From NCBI GenBank assembly GCA_018907035.1, contig JACCIC010000064.1, positions 2,278,501 to 2,342,500 of the forward strand: 64,000 bases of DNA, given 5' to 3'. The notes beneath the pieces are model-generated. The model was not told where the DNA came from and did not search any database. It saw nothing but the letters and a program-made list of their open reading frames with translations. The translations under genes were made by a program, and so were the position numbers. The stretch comes from Sycobia sp. Sy_11. Its lineage: Eukaryota > Arthropoda > Insecta > Hymenoptera > Epichrysomallidae. Shown piece by piece: positions 23,417 to 34,999 of the stretch (its first letter is position 1; each line of letters opens with the position of its first letter).

Positions 23417-24540
23417 ATGAGTGAACCTCACGAAAAGCAGATATTTGAACTGCAGCAGGTGGTACGGCGAATGGAGCAGGAAAGAGCTCTATTGTTAGAA
23501 GAACTGCGAAAACAAGATACACCGAAACCATCTAGGGAATCAACGCCGAATAGCTTTGAGTTACAAACTGGAAAACTTATGGAGATGATGGCCAAGTTAA
23601 TGGAGAACTAAATACGCAACTCCACTGCAACGTATACAGTTGTTCCAGACGTACAAAATACGATTAAGGATTTTAAGGGCACCGAAACGTCAGAAGAAGC
23701 GTATGCATGGCTACCTGATTTACAGAATGCGTTCAATTCCCGGATTCGATTGCGTATAGCACCGCAAAATCACATCTCATCGGAGCTGCGCACAAGTGGT
23801 TTATGTTCAAAATGGATGAAATAAATAACTTCGAAATGTTTAAGATTTGTTTTCGTAATATGTTTACCGCGACCCGAAGCACCGTCGAAAAATTTGAAGT
23901 CATGGCTAAGAGGATCCAAGGACCATATGAAGATACGTTAAATTATTTTCATGACAAAGTTTTATTATGTAAGAACTTAGGATTGGTCATAGAAGAAACG
24001 AAAATAGAAATAGTAGCCGGGCTATGGTCCAAGGAGCTGGAACACTTTGTGCTCGGGCAGCATTACTCTGATACTGAGTCGATATTGTAAAACACGAGCG
24101 AATTGACAAACTACGGAGAGAATGAATCAGCGCAGGAAGGCACTTAAACAATCAACAATGCAGTTCTCAGCACGCATCATCGAATCGACCATCTTATTTT
24201 GAACAGCGAAATATGCAGCAGGCAGTGATACAGCGACTGGCGATGTTCGAGCAACGACCAGCATTACCATCATCAGCACTCGTAAGAGCGATAGACGAAA
24301 TGCTCAGGCATCCAAATGTTTTGCATCGATCCATCGAACAACGTAGTAAGTGTTTTAACTGCGACGGAGCGGATCACTTAGCACGCGATTGTAAAGCGCC
24401 GCGAAAACCTCCGACTTGTTTTAAGTGCGGTAAAGTAGGGCATTTATCGAGCAAATGCTACGCACCAACCAGAAACACGAAACTAACTATTGAAGAGATA
24501 AAAACGGTTGCTAATAATAAGTTAAAATTGGGGTGCGCCG
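23417..24540 (+). pseudogene. Gypsy gag
   Basis: The ATG at 23417 starts MSEPHEKQIFELQQVVRRME, a predicted coiled coil. Stops at about 23609 and 24088 divide the frame. The middle (23803-24090) has the gag capsid-like pattern (MFTATRSTVEKFEVMAKR). Two CCHC zinc knuckles, [14 protein letters not shown] and [14 protein letters not shown], lie at about 24352-24460 and would bind genomic RNA. An ATG just upstream of the Gln-rich stretch at 24213 begins only a fragment. Downstream, gag passes abruptly into RT, marking a deletion of the protease. Confidence 0.8.
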
Positions 24541-25770
24541 CAGGAAAATTTTTACGGGAAATTCGAATTCGAATGAATTTACGAGGGCTATGTTTGGTTT
24601 GGTTAACGCGCCCATGTATTTTGCTAAAGTACTGAAAATTGCATTAGATCCCGCACATAAAAAAAATATCGCGGTAACATATTTTGATGACACTTGTATT
24701 ATAGGAAATGATTGGGATGAGCTTCTGTATAATGTAGAGTATGTTTTACAGCTTCTAAGCAAAGCAGACTTAACATTAAATTTAAAGAAATGAAAATTCG
24801 GTATGCGTAAAATTGAATTTTTAGGTTTTAAGGTCGGAGAAGGAAAAATTGAACCGGGTACTGTGAAGACTCTTGCGATCGAAAATTTTGCACAACCAAG
24901 AAACATACATGAATTGCGGAGATTTCTAGGTTTAGCCAGTTTTTTAAGAAGATTTATACCGGAATTTGCACGAACCGCATCTCCGTTAACCGATTTAACG
25001 AAGAAAGATGTTAAGTTTATATAGGGAGATGAGACTGAAAGCGCCTTTCGAGAATCGAAAACAAAATTAGCGTCGGGAACAAATTACAGATTTTTAATCC
25101 GAGAGCGACGAAGACCGAATTACACACAGACGCGTCGGCGAAAGGAATTACGGCAATGCTGTTTCAATCCGATTCGGTAGGTACTATGCGACTAGTGTAT
25201 GCGATTAGCAAAAAAAATAATGAAGTTGAAGCCCCGTATCATTCAAGTAGGCTGGAACTTATGGTAATCGCGTGGGCTTTGGATCGGTTACGCGCATTTT
25301 TAATAAGTATCCCGTTTACAATAGTAACTGATTGCGAATGTCTTATATATATTAATGCATGGAAGACCAAACAGCCACAGATCGCGCGCTGGATCAGTAT
25401 GTTATCTGAGTTTAACTTTGAAATTCGTCATAAGTCAGGAGAGAAAATGAGGCACGTGGATGCGCTTTCGCGCTCTTATCGAACAAATGGAGGTAGATAA
25501 CGAGAGAGAGCGCGTATTATACGTACGTAATAAAAACGTAGTTTCACAGGTTTTGCAATTCGAGACACGCGAAGAGAAAATTATACTATTTCAGCATCGG
25601 GATGAAAATTTATGTAGAAAAATCAAAATTTTATTAAAACACCAAAAAGATAGGACTAAATTAGAATCGCTAGAAATTAAAGGTTACGTATTACGCGACG
25701 GTCTACTTTATCGAATAATAACGGAAGGAGAAAATAGGCGAGAGGTCCTCGTAGTGCCTAAAGCTATGAG
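24530..25770 (+). pseudogene. Gypsy pol: partial RT, RNase H and connection
   Basis: RT enters at [20 protein letters not shown] and keeps the catalytic box as YFDD (about 24678). Stops at about 24791 and 25021 interrupt the thumb (KIEFLGFKVGEG, NIHELRRFLGLASFLRRF). RNase H and the DALSRS end follow at 25156-25490 (SSRLELMVIAWALDRLRAF, IVTDCECLIYI, KSGEKMRHVDALSRS). A linker frame at 25460-25777 (RDGLLYRI) leads towards integrase. The N-terminal RT fingers are absent. Confidence 0.85.
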
Positions 25771-25793
25771 AAAGTAGATAGCTGTACGGTTCG

Positions 25794-26918
25794 ATGATTG
25801 CGCGAGTTCAGAGGTATTATTATTTTTCAAGAATGCGAACATATTTAAAAATTGACATGAATAATTGTTTAGAGTGCATTTTAGCGAAGGGTAAAAGAGG
25901 CAAGGGAGAAGGGGAATTGCATCCTGTTCCTCCTGGTAGAAGGCCGTTTAAAACCATCCATATAGATCATTTAGGACCGCTTATCATGACTAAGAAAAAT
26001 AATAAATATATTCTTGCCATAATAGACAACCTTACAAAGTTCTCCCAATTATATGCAGTGAAGGATGTGAAAGCAAAAACTACCGTTAAAATGGACGACT
26101 CGTTTGTAAATTTATTTGGCGCGCCTTTGCGTATCATCTCTGATAGGGGAACTTATTTTACGTCCACGGAGTTTACAAAATTTTGCGACAAATACTGTAT
26201 TAAGCATACTTTAAATTCAAGTCGACACCCCCAAGCAAATGGATTAATCGAACGATTAAATAGCACTATCATACCCGCAATAAGAACAGGTGTAATATCA
26301 GTAGGAGAGTCAGGTTGGGATGAGAATATAAAGAAACTAGAGCGCGATTTAAACGTTACAATCAGTAAATCTACAAATAAGTCACCATTCGAAGCACTAT
26401 ACGGATACTTACCACGATTCGATGAAGGCTTAACGCGAACATTAACAACTAACTGCGAAACATATCAGTTACCTATAGAAATTCAGAAAGAGATTCGAGA
26501 GCGTATAGAAATTTATCAAAAGAAATATAAGGAGCGATTTGACTCAAAGCGTTTAAAGAATGTGAAGTACAGTGTAGGTAATATAGTGTATATAAAAACG
26601 AATCCAATCGCGACAGGCGAATCTTGGAAGCTTCAATCGAAGTTTAAGGGTCCAATGGTCATTGTTGACGTTTTACCTGCGGATGCGTATAAAATTAGAA
26701 GGTTAGCGTATGAGAATAGCGAAGTATATATCACAACGGCACACATAAATCAAATTAAGATATGGAAAGGGTATGAAACGGAAAAAGAAAGCGAAAAGGA
26801 TGCGCAAAGCATATCCAATGCACCAGAAAATATGAATGACGAAAGCGACAAAAATGGTAAAATCGTGCGAAGAAGTACAAAGGAAAGTAAAGTCCCGCAA
26901 TTTTACGGAGTGTATTAA
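25794..26918 (+). pseudogene. Gypsy integrase, long open frame
   Basis: A 374-codon open stretch. The end of the zinc-binding domain is visible (MNNCLECILAKG), its first half having been lost to a stop at about 25776. The catalytic triad is complete: HIDHLGP, ISDRGTYFTS and PQANGLIER, with 35 residues between the last two acidic residues (D,D-35-E). The C-terminal domain has VGNIVYIKTN and WKLQSKFKGPMVI, the GPY/F-like module that contacts target DNA. The tail is Lys/Ser/Glu-rich. It is part of pol and lacks its own promoter; I call it a pseudogene because the polyprotein is broken upstream. Confidence 0.85.
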
Positions 26919-27189
26919 GAAATGTAATTAATGTAATAAATAATAATAATATTAACACAGTTTGAGGACAAACCTAAATTGCAGAATGGCCGAATGTTAT
27001 AGAAGATTATAGTGGAATCATATTAGCAGTCAGAGAATCATATAAAAACCCGTCGTATAATATACCGTTACGTTTTCGGAAAGACGAATTAGCCATAATG
27101 ACCCTACCTACAGGTCAAGACCTGTGACCACACTATATGTAAAGTATGTAGTCCGAATGTATGAAAATGCAGGGAGGAGTGGGGGAAAG

Positions 27190-27430
27190 GCCAGATGATG
27201 AGTTGAATGCAAAAATGAGAGAGAGCAGACTTGGAGAGGAGACGCGGGTGCGTGAAGTTTAGATCTTATTGACGCGTGTGCGTGAAACTTTAGTATATTT
27301 TTTTTATCTTGTACTTTTATTTTAATTTAAGTGTTTTTGCCAGTGACATTGTTTATATAAATAAAAATGAGTAAAACCCAATTTATCATGTGTGTTGTGT
27401 AAGTTATTGGACGCACATTAATCCCCCGCT
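27190..27430 (+). mobile_element. Putative 3' LTR of the Gypsy element
   Basis: Follows a purine-rich GGGAGGAGTGGGGGAAAGG near 27174-27192. Contains a doubled ACGCG-GTGCGTGAA motif and a T-rich stretch. No second LTR is available for comparison, so borders are estimated. Confidence 0.35.
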
Positions 27431-27539
27431 AACATATTATTATTGTTTCTAAAGTAAACTTGAATCTTATGCTTTTTTAATGCACCTCTAATTCTTCTCG
27501 ATAGCCCTTTTTAGATGCAGTATCTTTATTTATATCTTT

Positions 27540-28026
27540 ACCAATATACCATTAGATTTATGTAAAGAAATTGTAGAAGAAAAATGGCCAGAAATTAACA
27601 TATACACAAAATTGACAAAAGATGAATTTATTAAAGCAATAAATTTACTTTTTAATAAGACAATTTTTTCTTTTTAAAATAATTTTTATAAAGATATGGT
27701 TCTCCAATGAGATTACCTTTATCATTGGTGATTGCTAATTTGGCAATGGAAAAATTAGAATATATTATACTAAGGAAGTTAAATTTTGAATCAATTATCT
27801 ATAAAAAATATATTGATGACATCTTTACAATTGTACTAGAAGGGAGTGTGGACGAAATGATGGATGTTTTTAATTCCATCCATGATAGAATTAAATATAC
27901 AAATGAATTAGAATTAGACAATAAATTAAGTTTTTTGGACGTCAATGTTATTAGGAGTGAGAATGGGGTATATAAAGTAGCAGGCTGGGTTGTCCAATTT
28001 AGTTTAGTTCCTGAGGATGAACCGTA
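27540..28026 (+). pseudogene. Penelope-like reverse transcriptase fragment
   Basis: The upstream part reads VPLDLCKEIVEEKW-like and TKDEFIKAINLLFNKTIF in shifted frames. The open stretch 27707-28027 starts MRLPLSLVIANLAMEKLEY (the PLE MGxPLSP box), holds the catalytic KKYIDDIF (the YxDD box) and continues IKYTNELELDNKLSFLDVNV, all typical of Penelope RT. From about 27965 the frame reads through non-coding leader and the ribozyme to a stop. Confidence 0.82.
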
Positions 28027-28045
28027 GCGGTTCGTATCGTCGGAC
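28007..28045 (+). ncRNA. Hammerhead-like motif, PLE subfamily B
   Basis: Order: GUUC, CUGAGGA (position 7 is the variable one, so the core is acceptable), extra U, stem II GAACCG/UAG/CGGUUC as a perfect six-pair helix, GUAU in place of GAAA, CGUC, GGAC. The GAAA change hits conserved core residues, so activity is unlikely. Confidence 0.6.
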
Positions 28046-28315
28046 AACAAAGGTGAATCTAAATTTAAGGTGGTGGGGTAGTCGGTTGTCATTTACTAAC
28101 ATAGAATATTATTTTTATTATTTTTATTTTATGTATTATTTTCAATTGTTAATTTTTGACATATAATTTATTGTAGTAATAAATTTGATTTCAGATTCAT
28201 CGGGAGTGAATTAAAACTGTCATTATTTTAGCTCATAATTATATTATAAAAACTGTAAGATCGATAAAAATATTTATTAATGTAATTTAGAACAGTCGAC
28301 ATAAGTACAATTTTT

Positions 28316-28984
28316 AATTCTAATAAATACATTTTTTTAGAATATATACAGTATATTTCATTGAAAGTTTATTTAATAAATAAGTTTTCCATTTATGAAT
28401 GTGGTTTGATTGAAGCGACGGTAACGAAAGCTGTGCAGCAAGAATTTCACGCTATGCTTAAATACATCAAAATCCACGTTATTAGCTGCTGTATTAAAAG
28501 AAATAAACCTTAGTCAATGTGTGGATACTTGTTCGAGCAAAGTGAGGTTAACAGATATGTCTATTAAGAAATTAAAAAACCATGTCCAACGTAATTACAT
28601 TTTCATATAATTTTAGAGACGCAGATTATTCATAAATAGATATTGTATATGATAATTTTCGTGTTTATTTAGATCAAGTATGGTGACAGTGTATCTAAAC
28701 AATGGAGAAAATTTAGACTAAATAAGAAATCCTACCCTGCATTCAGTGTAATGTGTTCAGTGTAATAATTTATTTTACATTACGATGAAGTTAATGAAGG
28801 ATTGCGTCCATTGCCTGAGTATATCTCTAATCGTGCCATATAGGTACGGCTTTTAACCGGTTCTTTCTCATATTTAGGAGAAATAATCTATTAATTTACT
28901 AAAGTAAGTGTAAATCCATGCAGATTCTTTTAACGCTGAACCGTCATCTCCAACAAGTGATCCTCTTGATCATCACAAATATAA
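28316..28984. other. No gene recognised
   Basis: AT-rich sequence between a PLE and a non-LTR element. The last part may be the 5' untranslated region of the latter. No conserved coding pattern. Confidence 0.5.
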
Positions 28985-29011
28985 AACATTTCACACAATT
29001 TAATTATAATC

Positions 29012-30300
29012 ATGAAAGGTGATAAAAAAATTATAACAGGCTCTCGAGTGCCGCCTGCAAGCGACTCAGTAGAGTCAATGGAGCTTCCCGGCTCTCGTAT
29101 CACACCAGTAGGCAACCTGGCTGGTGTGACAGAAAATGTTACAGGTAGCAGTATGAATGAAAGTGCGAATGTTTATAGATCGCCGGTAACTTGGGAAGCT
29201 GCTGAGTGTAAATTGCAGGAGCAATTTGACAGAATAAGCAGAGTCCTAAGTAAAATGATGGAAAGAACATGCATACAAAAAAATATAAGTCAAATAATAA
29301 AACACGGTCTGAGTGAGATCAATGAAGCAGTGGAAATCGGACAGTATGAACTCAAGCGAATGAGACTGCTCCGACAAAAACAAAAAGATAAAGGACGGAG
29401 TGAATGTGAGGAGGAGGAAACTCCTCAAAAACGGAAAAGAGACCATCAGACCTCTACTCCGGAGTAGGCGGCCGCACAACAGCGGATGATCGAGACCGAA
29501 ACATGGGCGACAGTGGTCTCAAAACATAAAAAACCCAAAACGACTGAGACGGACAACAAACCGACAAAAATGCAGACAAAAGCGAGACTCCAAGGTCACG
29601 GATCTGATCGCCCTAACCTCAAAGGCAGGGGAGGAGCGATCATGATCAAGCCGGCTGAGGGACAGACGTAGGTAGATGTGATACGAACAATACGACAAAA
29701 GGTGGACCCTGACAAGAGTAATACTCAAGTCAGAACAATAAGAAAGACAAAAGACGGCGCGGTACTTTTACAGCTGTCCAGACTGAATAACGAGACAGAC
29801 TTCTGACAGGTTCTTCAAGACGCTGTCGGAGAGACTGGACGCGTAAAAGATTTGACCTTCAGGGTGACACTGGAATTCTTAGACTTTGACTGTGTCACGA
29901 CCGACGAGGACATCGCGATCGCGCTAAATCGGGAAACGGGACGGACTGCAGACCATCGGCCCCATGTTTTCGACGTTAACAGACGAGGACAGAGAATAGC
30001 GGTCTGCGATTTTGACGTAAAAGAGGCTACCGACCTTTTAAGGAAAGGGCGTATTAAAATCGGGTGGGTTATATCAAGAATTAGAGCAAGGATACGCGTC
30101 TCGCGATGCTATAGATGCCTCGGTTTCGGTCATGTACGGAAAGACTGTAAAGGACTGGACAGACGAAGCTGCTGCTGGCGATGCGGTCTCGAGGGTCATT
30201 CGCACAGGGACTGCAAGAGTCATGGGGAGTGTTTCCTGTGAACTGGGGATAATATCCGAGACAGGGGACACTTACCTGGCTCGTCCTCGTGTGCCGCGTT
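29012..30300 (+). pseudogene. Non-LTR ORF1 (gag-like)
   Basis: The ATG at 29012 opens 151 codons ending at a stop near 29465 in a Lys/Glu-rich region. The frame resumes (IETETWATVVSKHKKPK) with further stops near 29669 and 29804. The C-terminal part, 29852-30241, is open and contains two CCHC knuckles, CYRCLGFGHVRKDC and CWRCGLEGHSHRDC, and probably a third damaged one beyond CKSHGECFL. The protein would package element RNA. Breaks: at least three stops. Confidence 0.82.
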
Positions 30301-30349
30301 CAGGATAGCACTAACAGGACAGAAGACAAAGACAGTCACACAATGACGA

Positions 30350-32912
30350 TGACTGGACATCGACGTGCTGATTATCAGTTAGCAATACAAAGACAGACGA
30401 TTACCGACTTGGTTCGCAAGCAGCTCGGACAAGTCCGCAGTTTGGCTACGTGGAAAGGGCGTATCGAATATCGTACGCAGCGGAACTGAGGAGGACTGTG
30501 TCTGGGTGACGGTCGCTGACATAACCTATGTCAGTGTTTACTTGAGCCCAAACAGCAGTGCCTACGAGTACGCAGCTAAACTTGGAAAAATCGAGGACGC
30601 GGTGCGGGAAATCCCTGGTAACGTGATCGTGGCGGGCGATTTTAACGCGCGGGCGATCGAGTGGGGAATGCCCTTGACCAACAGACGGGGAAGACTGCTG
30701 CTGGAGATGGCCGCAAGGCTGGACCTGGCAGTAGTTAACGAAGGAACGATGCCGACGTACAGACGACCGGGGTATGGTAACTCCATACCAGACGTTACCC
30801 TGACCTCGGACAGAATTCGGACTAGGATAGGGGCGTGGCGGGTGATCCAGGACTATACGGCCAGTGACCACCAGTACATTGCCTTCAAACTGACAGACGT
30901 GACCAGACGGGCGAGGAGACGGGGCACAAGATCTACGGGGTGGAACCCCAAACGCCTAGACATAGATGAACTCGAAAGGTATCTGCAAAATGCAACCTCC
31001 CTTACGAGAGGTGCCTCAAGAGTTGACGAACCGGGACAGGGTGGAGGCGTAAGCGGCGGCAACAACTGGCTTTCTCCAGCGCCTATGCGATGCCACCATG
31101 CCCAGGAGACGAAAAGTACGAAACAGGCGAGAAAAATACTGGTGGACAGCCGAGATCGCGGATCTCAGAAGCAATTGTTTGAAGCTGAGACGGAAAGCTC
31201 AACGAGCCCGAAGTCGAGGCGTAGTGGGACTATACTCTGCGGAGTATAGTCGCGCCAGACAGTGACTGAGAGACGCGATTAATGACAGTAAGAAACGGTG
31301 TTCGACAATACTAATCGACGAGGTGGACTCGGATCCCTGGGGCAACGGTTATAAAATTGTAACATGCGCCATGAGAGGTCGGGGTCCGCCGGAACTACGA
31401 GACGCGAAAGTGATGGAGCGGATAGTTGAGAGACTTTTCCCAAGCCATCCAAACAGAACGAACGCGATAAATGAAATGACAGATATAGACATCCCTCCCT
31501 TCACGCAGGAAAAGATCCGCAGAGCTTCGAATGCGTTGAAGCCTAACAAGGCCCCGGGTCCCGATGGCATACCTAGTGAGGTGTTACGGGTGGTCGATTC
31601 GCGCCACCCGGACATCCTTTTGGGTTTTACAACGGGTGTCTGGTTGAGGGAGTTTTTCGCAGGCTCTGGAAGGAGGCTCGCTTGGTTCTCATCCGTAAGT
31701 CTAAGGGGAACCCTGATTTGGCTTCTTCACACAGGCCTCTCTGTCTACTAAATAGGGTAGGGAGCTACTGCTGAGACCAAGACTGACAAAGACAATTAAA
31801 AACGCCGGAGACCTATCCGAACAACAACACGGATTTAGGAAAGGACGGTCGACAATCGGAGCTATAGGTGACGTGCCGAACATCTTTCATGCAGCGAACA
31901 GGGGTTGTCATTCAACCAGACCACTGGTTCTGCTGGTGACCCTGGACGTTCGTAACGCCTTTAACTCTGCAAAATGAACAGAGATCCTGGGGGCGTTGGA
32001 GTTGACTTTCAAGGTTGACTCCTACCTCCTTCGTATCATACGGGACTACTTACGAGACCGAGAACTGACGTATGATATTTTGGACGGAAAGAAATGGAAA
32101 CGCGTGACAGCGGGGGTGGCGCAGGGTTCCATTTTAAGCCCCAACTTCTGGAACGTACAATACGATGGTTTGTTGAGACTAGACATGCCCTCGAACGCGC
32201 GTCTCATTACCTATGCCGACGATATGGCAGCCGTGATAGTCGCACGCGACTATGACTTGATTCAGTTAAAGCTGAATCAGGTGATGAGACGCGTGAACGA
32301 ATGGATGACAGATCACGGACTGCAGCTCGCGCTGCAAAAGACTGAGCTGTTGTTGCTGACTCGCAGACGTATATAGACGGTCGTTCCGATGACCTTAGAG
32401 ACGGAAAGACTGGAAACCAGGAGCGAAGTCAAGTACCTTGGCGTTACCTTGAATACGAAGCTGAGCTTCTGGCCCCACCTAGGAAACGCGGCGACAAAGG
32501 CAGCAGAAAAGACCAAGGCTCTAAGTAGACTGATGGACAATACGAACGGACCGAAATAGAACGTTCGCAGACTGCTGATGAGCGTTACCCACTCGATTTT
32601 GCTTTACGGGGCGGAGGTTTGGGCCGACGCGATGAATAGCAGGAAACGCGCGAACGCCATGAAAAGCCCGAACGTTAGAAGGGAAGACGCTGTGACTGAA
32701 GAACGGACGAAGACCATCGGGACATGGCAGAGACGGTGGACGACGGACGAAAGAGGACGGTGGACGAAACGACTAATACCCGAAGTCAGCCCGGGAAAGT
32801 TTCTGTCCGGACACGGATACTTCCATAAGTACCTCTGCAAGAAGAGGGTCGCCTCTTCAGAATGCAAGTACTGCGGATGGGCTTGGGACGATGCGGAGCA
32901 CACATTTTATGT
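30350..32912 (+). pseudogene. Non-LTR ORF2: endonuclease and reverse transcriptase
   Basis: Apurinic-type endonuclease: DIDVLIIS (about 30357), then VSVYLSPNSS, VAGDFNARAIEWG and DYTASDHQYIAF, giving the GDFN and SDH catalytic boxes. Frameshifts follow near 31060-31320. RT: NKAPGPDGIPSEVL, then in another frame EQQHGFRKGRST, LDVRNAFNSA, VAQGSILSPNFWN and the active site TYADDMAAV (about 32212). C-terminus: SEVKYLGVTLNTKLSFWPHL, HSILLYGAEVWADA, then a deletion to WTKRLIPEV and the zinc motif CKYCGWAWDDAEHTFYVC (about 32862-32915). Stops at about 31749, 31976, 32374 and 32557 among others. Confidence 0.88.
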
Positions 32913-32948
32913 GTGCTGTATATCAATAATAATAATAATAATAATAAC

Positions 32949-34995
32949 CAATGGAGCAAGGAAGTAAGGAGCTTTATTTGTTAAGATGGAGATGGATACT
33001 TCTCCAATTATTCAGCCTTTCCACCATCAGTTGTGAAAATTTCGTGCATTTGCACTGAAAGATCTTCAGTGCATTACACTTAAAAAGTTTACGTATAAGT
33101 TATATATTTTAGGTATAAGTTACATTTATATTAGATATAGGTTATAGTTTACGTATAAGTTTATATATTTTATATATGTATGTATATTAGAGATTATCGT
33201 TTGTATGATTATTAATTGAAATTATTTGTAAGCGAGAGGTTGTTAGTGGGATTACTAACTGTGTTATTAAAGAAAGGGAAACTGTAAACCTTGATTTTTG
33301 ACAGAAACAAAGCAATCAGATCTCGATATCAGAGAAACTAATTACATAAATATGAAAGGTTAGAGTGCGAGATTAGGATCTCATCATTATAAAAATTATA
33401 ATGTGTGTGATGTCTCAAAGAAGACGTACTTCTTTAAGCTCGTTGAAATTTGATTATTCTTTTTGTATATTGAAAAAGTTCAATAGTGGATAATTATAAG
33501 TTATGGACAAAGTATAAGTAAATAGGAGTAGATCTTAGTGATATGTTTGCGTAGAAATGTAGCTTAAAATGGGTAAAACAGCATTGCAACTTAAATGAAT
33601 TTCAATTTCATTGTAAGAATAAATTGACTGAAAAGAAAAAACGCGAGTTAATTTCATGGTCTCAGTTCCCGTAGCATATCCAGTGCGTAGTAATGGTATT
33701 GCATAAATTAAACGAATATAAGAATGAACAAAAACGAAAAAGAAAAAAATCCTTACTTATTTTATATGATGACCTAAAATAATTTCTTTAAGTTATGTAG
33801 ATAAATACGCTGAAAAAATATCAACAAATTAAAGGGACAGGAATAATAATTTATAATGATAATAATTTCTAAATAATAGATATAATAATATATATAAAAT
33901 AATAATGTATAATCAGTGCTATTATTTAATATCCCAATCCTTACGTATAAAAAAGGGGGGAGGTATATTTTTTTTGTTTCTTTGCGACAAACAATCGTCA
34001 CTTTATCGGCGCATTTTGCTGTTCAATAAATAAATTAATTCGACTAATTTTCATTGTAAACAAATAGATAGTTTATTTTTTTCATATTTAATTTTCTTTA
34101 TATAGTTACTAAGAGTAGCGAACACATGTAATTTTCTAACTCAAAGACGAGTTAGATCTCTTAGTAAAAATCTAATAATTTACGTCTAAAATGAAAAAAA
34201 ATGCAAGTAAGGGAAGGGGTATTTCCAACAAAAAAGGGGAAAATGTATACTAGATGTGTAATATTGTACTGCGATTAATAACAAAACTTTCTTTGATTAT
34301 TTGTATAAACCAAAGTGTTTAACCTAATCGTGATAATAAAATAACTACCTTAATGGAATGTTATGGAAAATATTACACTTGTATTACGTTATTGAAATTT
34401 TCGAACATAACTGAAATCAAAGGAAACTGGGCCTTCGACTTGTTTATCATTTGAGCAAATTCTACTTTATACTTCATGATAGATTTATAATGCACATAAT
34501 AAAGATATCTGATGAAAATATTATCTAGACACATTTGGTTATGAAATTTATGATTTTAGGTTTAAGGAAACTGCCTAATGTATCGAAAAAAACAATATTT
34601 GTTGAAAAAAAAATCAGAAGGGCAGAAATTTTTACTGGATTGCGGATAGATTTATATACAAAGTCCAAATGTTCAAATTATAGAAATGATTTACTATATA
34701 TGATATAAAATCTAAACGATCAAGAAGGGAGAAAGAAAAAAGTTCAACTTCTTTCAGATTTAGTTTGTAGATTAATTATTTAAGCTAGTTTTTGGTATGC
34801 TATATAGATAAAAATTAAACAGTCGTTGGGAGCGCTATAACTAGAAGTTGTCTAAAAGAATTTTTTTCGTCACCAAATGTAGAATACATAAAATGTATTA
34901 GAGCTTTGTATTTTTTTTTGAGTTTGTAAACTTCTAAGCCCACACACATCTGCTTAGTGACCTCAGTTGTAAGTCTATGTTTATATTGAAATTAA
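32949..34995. other. AT-rich sequence, no gene seen
   Basis: About 2 kb of AT-rich DNA with many stops in all frames. A purine-rich GGGGGGAGG patch lies near 33953. No element ends or tandem arrays identified. Confidence 0.55.
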
Positions 34996-34999
34996 ATTA

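Larger units (their letters stand above)
23380..27430 (+). mobile_element. Gypsy-type LTR retrotransposon, defective
   Basis: Gag, RT, RNase H and integrase follow in the usual order on the plus strand, but the protease and the N-terminal part of RT are deleted and several stops are present. No 5' LTR or primer-binding site was recognised upstream of gag. A purine-rich stretch near 27166-27190 may be the polypurine tract, which would place the 3' LTR at about 27190-27430. PLE subfamily B units lie on both sides in opposite orientation. Confidence 0.8.
27540..28315 (+). mobile_element. Penelope-like element, RT fused to terminal unit (PLE-c)
   Basis: A PLE reverse transcriptase fragment passes straight into the subfamily B leader (GGGGTATATAAAGTAGC near 27965), hammerhead-like motif and tail ending at CAGTCGACATAAGTACAATT (about 28295-28315). 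In a complete PLE several hundred codons including the GIY-YIG domain would separate them, so this is an internal deletion, perhaps at the shared GGGGTATATA. Confidence 0.75.
28985..32948 (+). mobile_element. R1-clade non-LTR retrotransposon, defective
   Basis: Near full-length element with ORF1 (gag-like, zinc knuckles), ORF2 (endonuclease, RT, C-terminal zinc motif) and a 3' end running straight into an (AAT)n array at 32925-32948. Several stops and frameshifts interrupt both ORFs and part of the C-terminal region is deleted. GC content is clearly above the local background. The R1-like type is suggested by the domain order, the HGFRKGRST RT motif and the C-terminal CKYCGWAWDDAEHTF motif. 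Confidence 0.88.
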
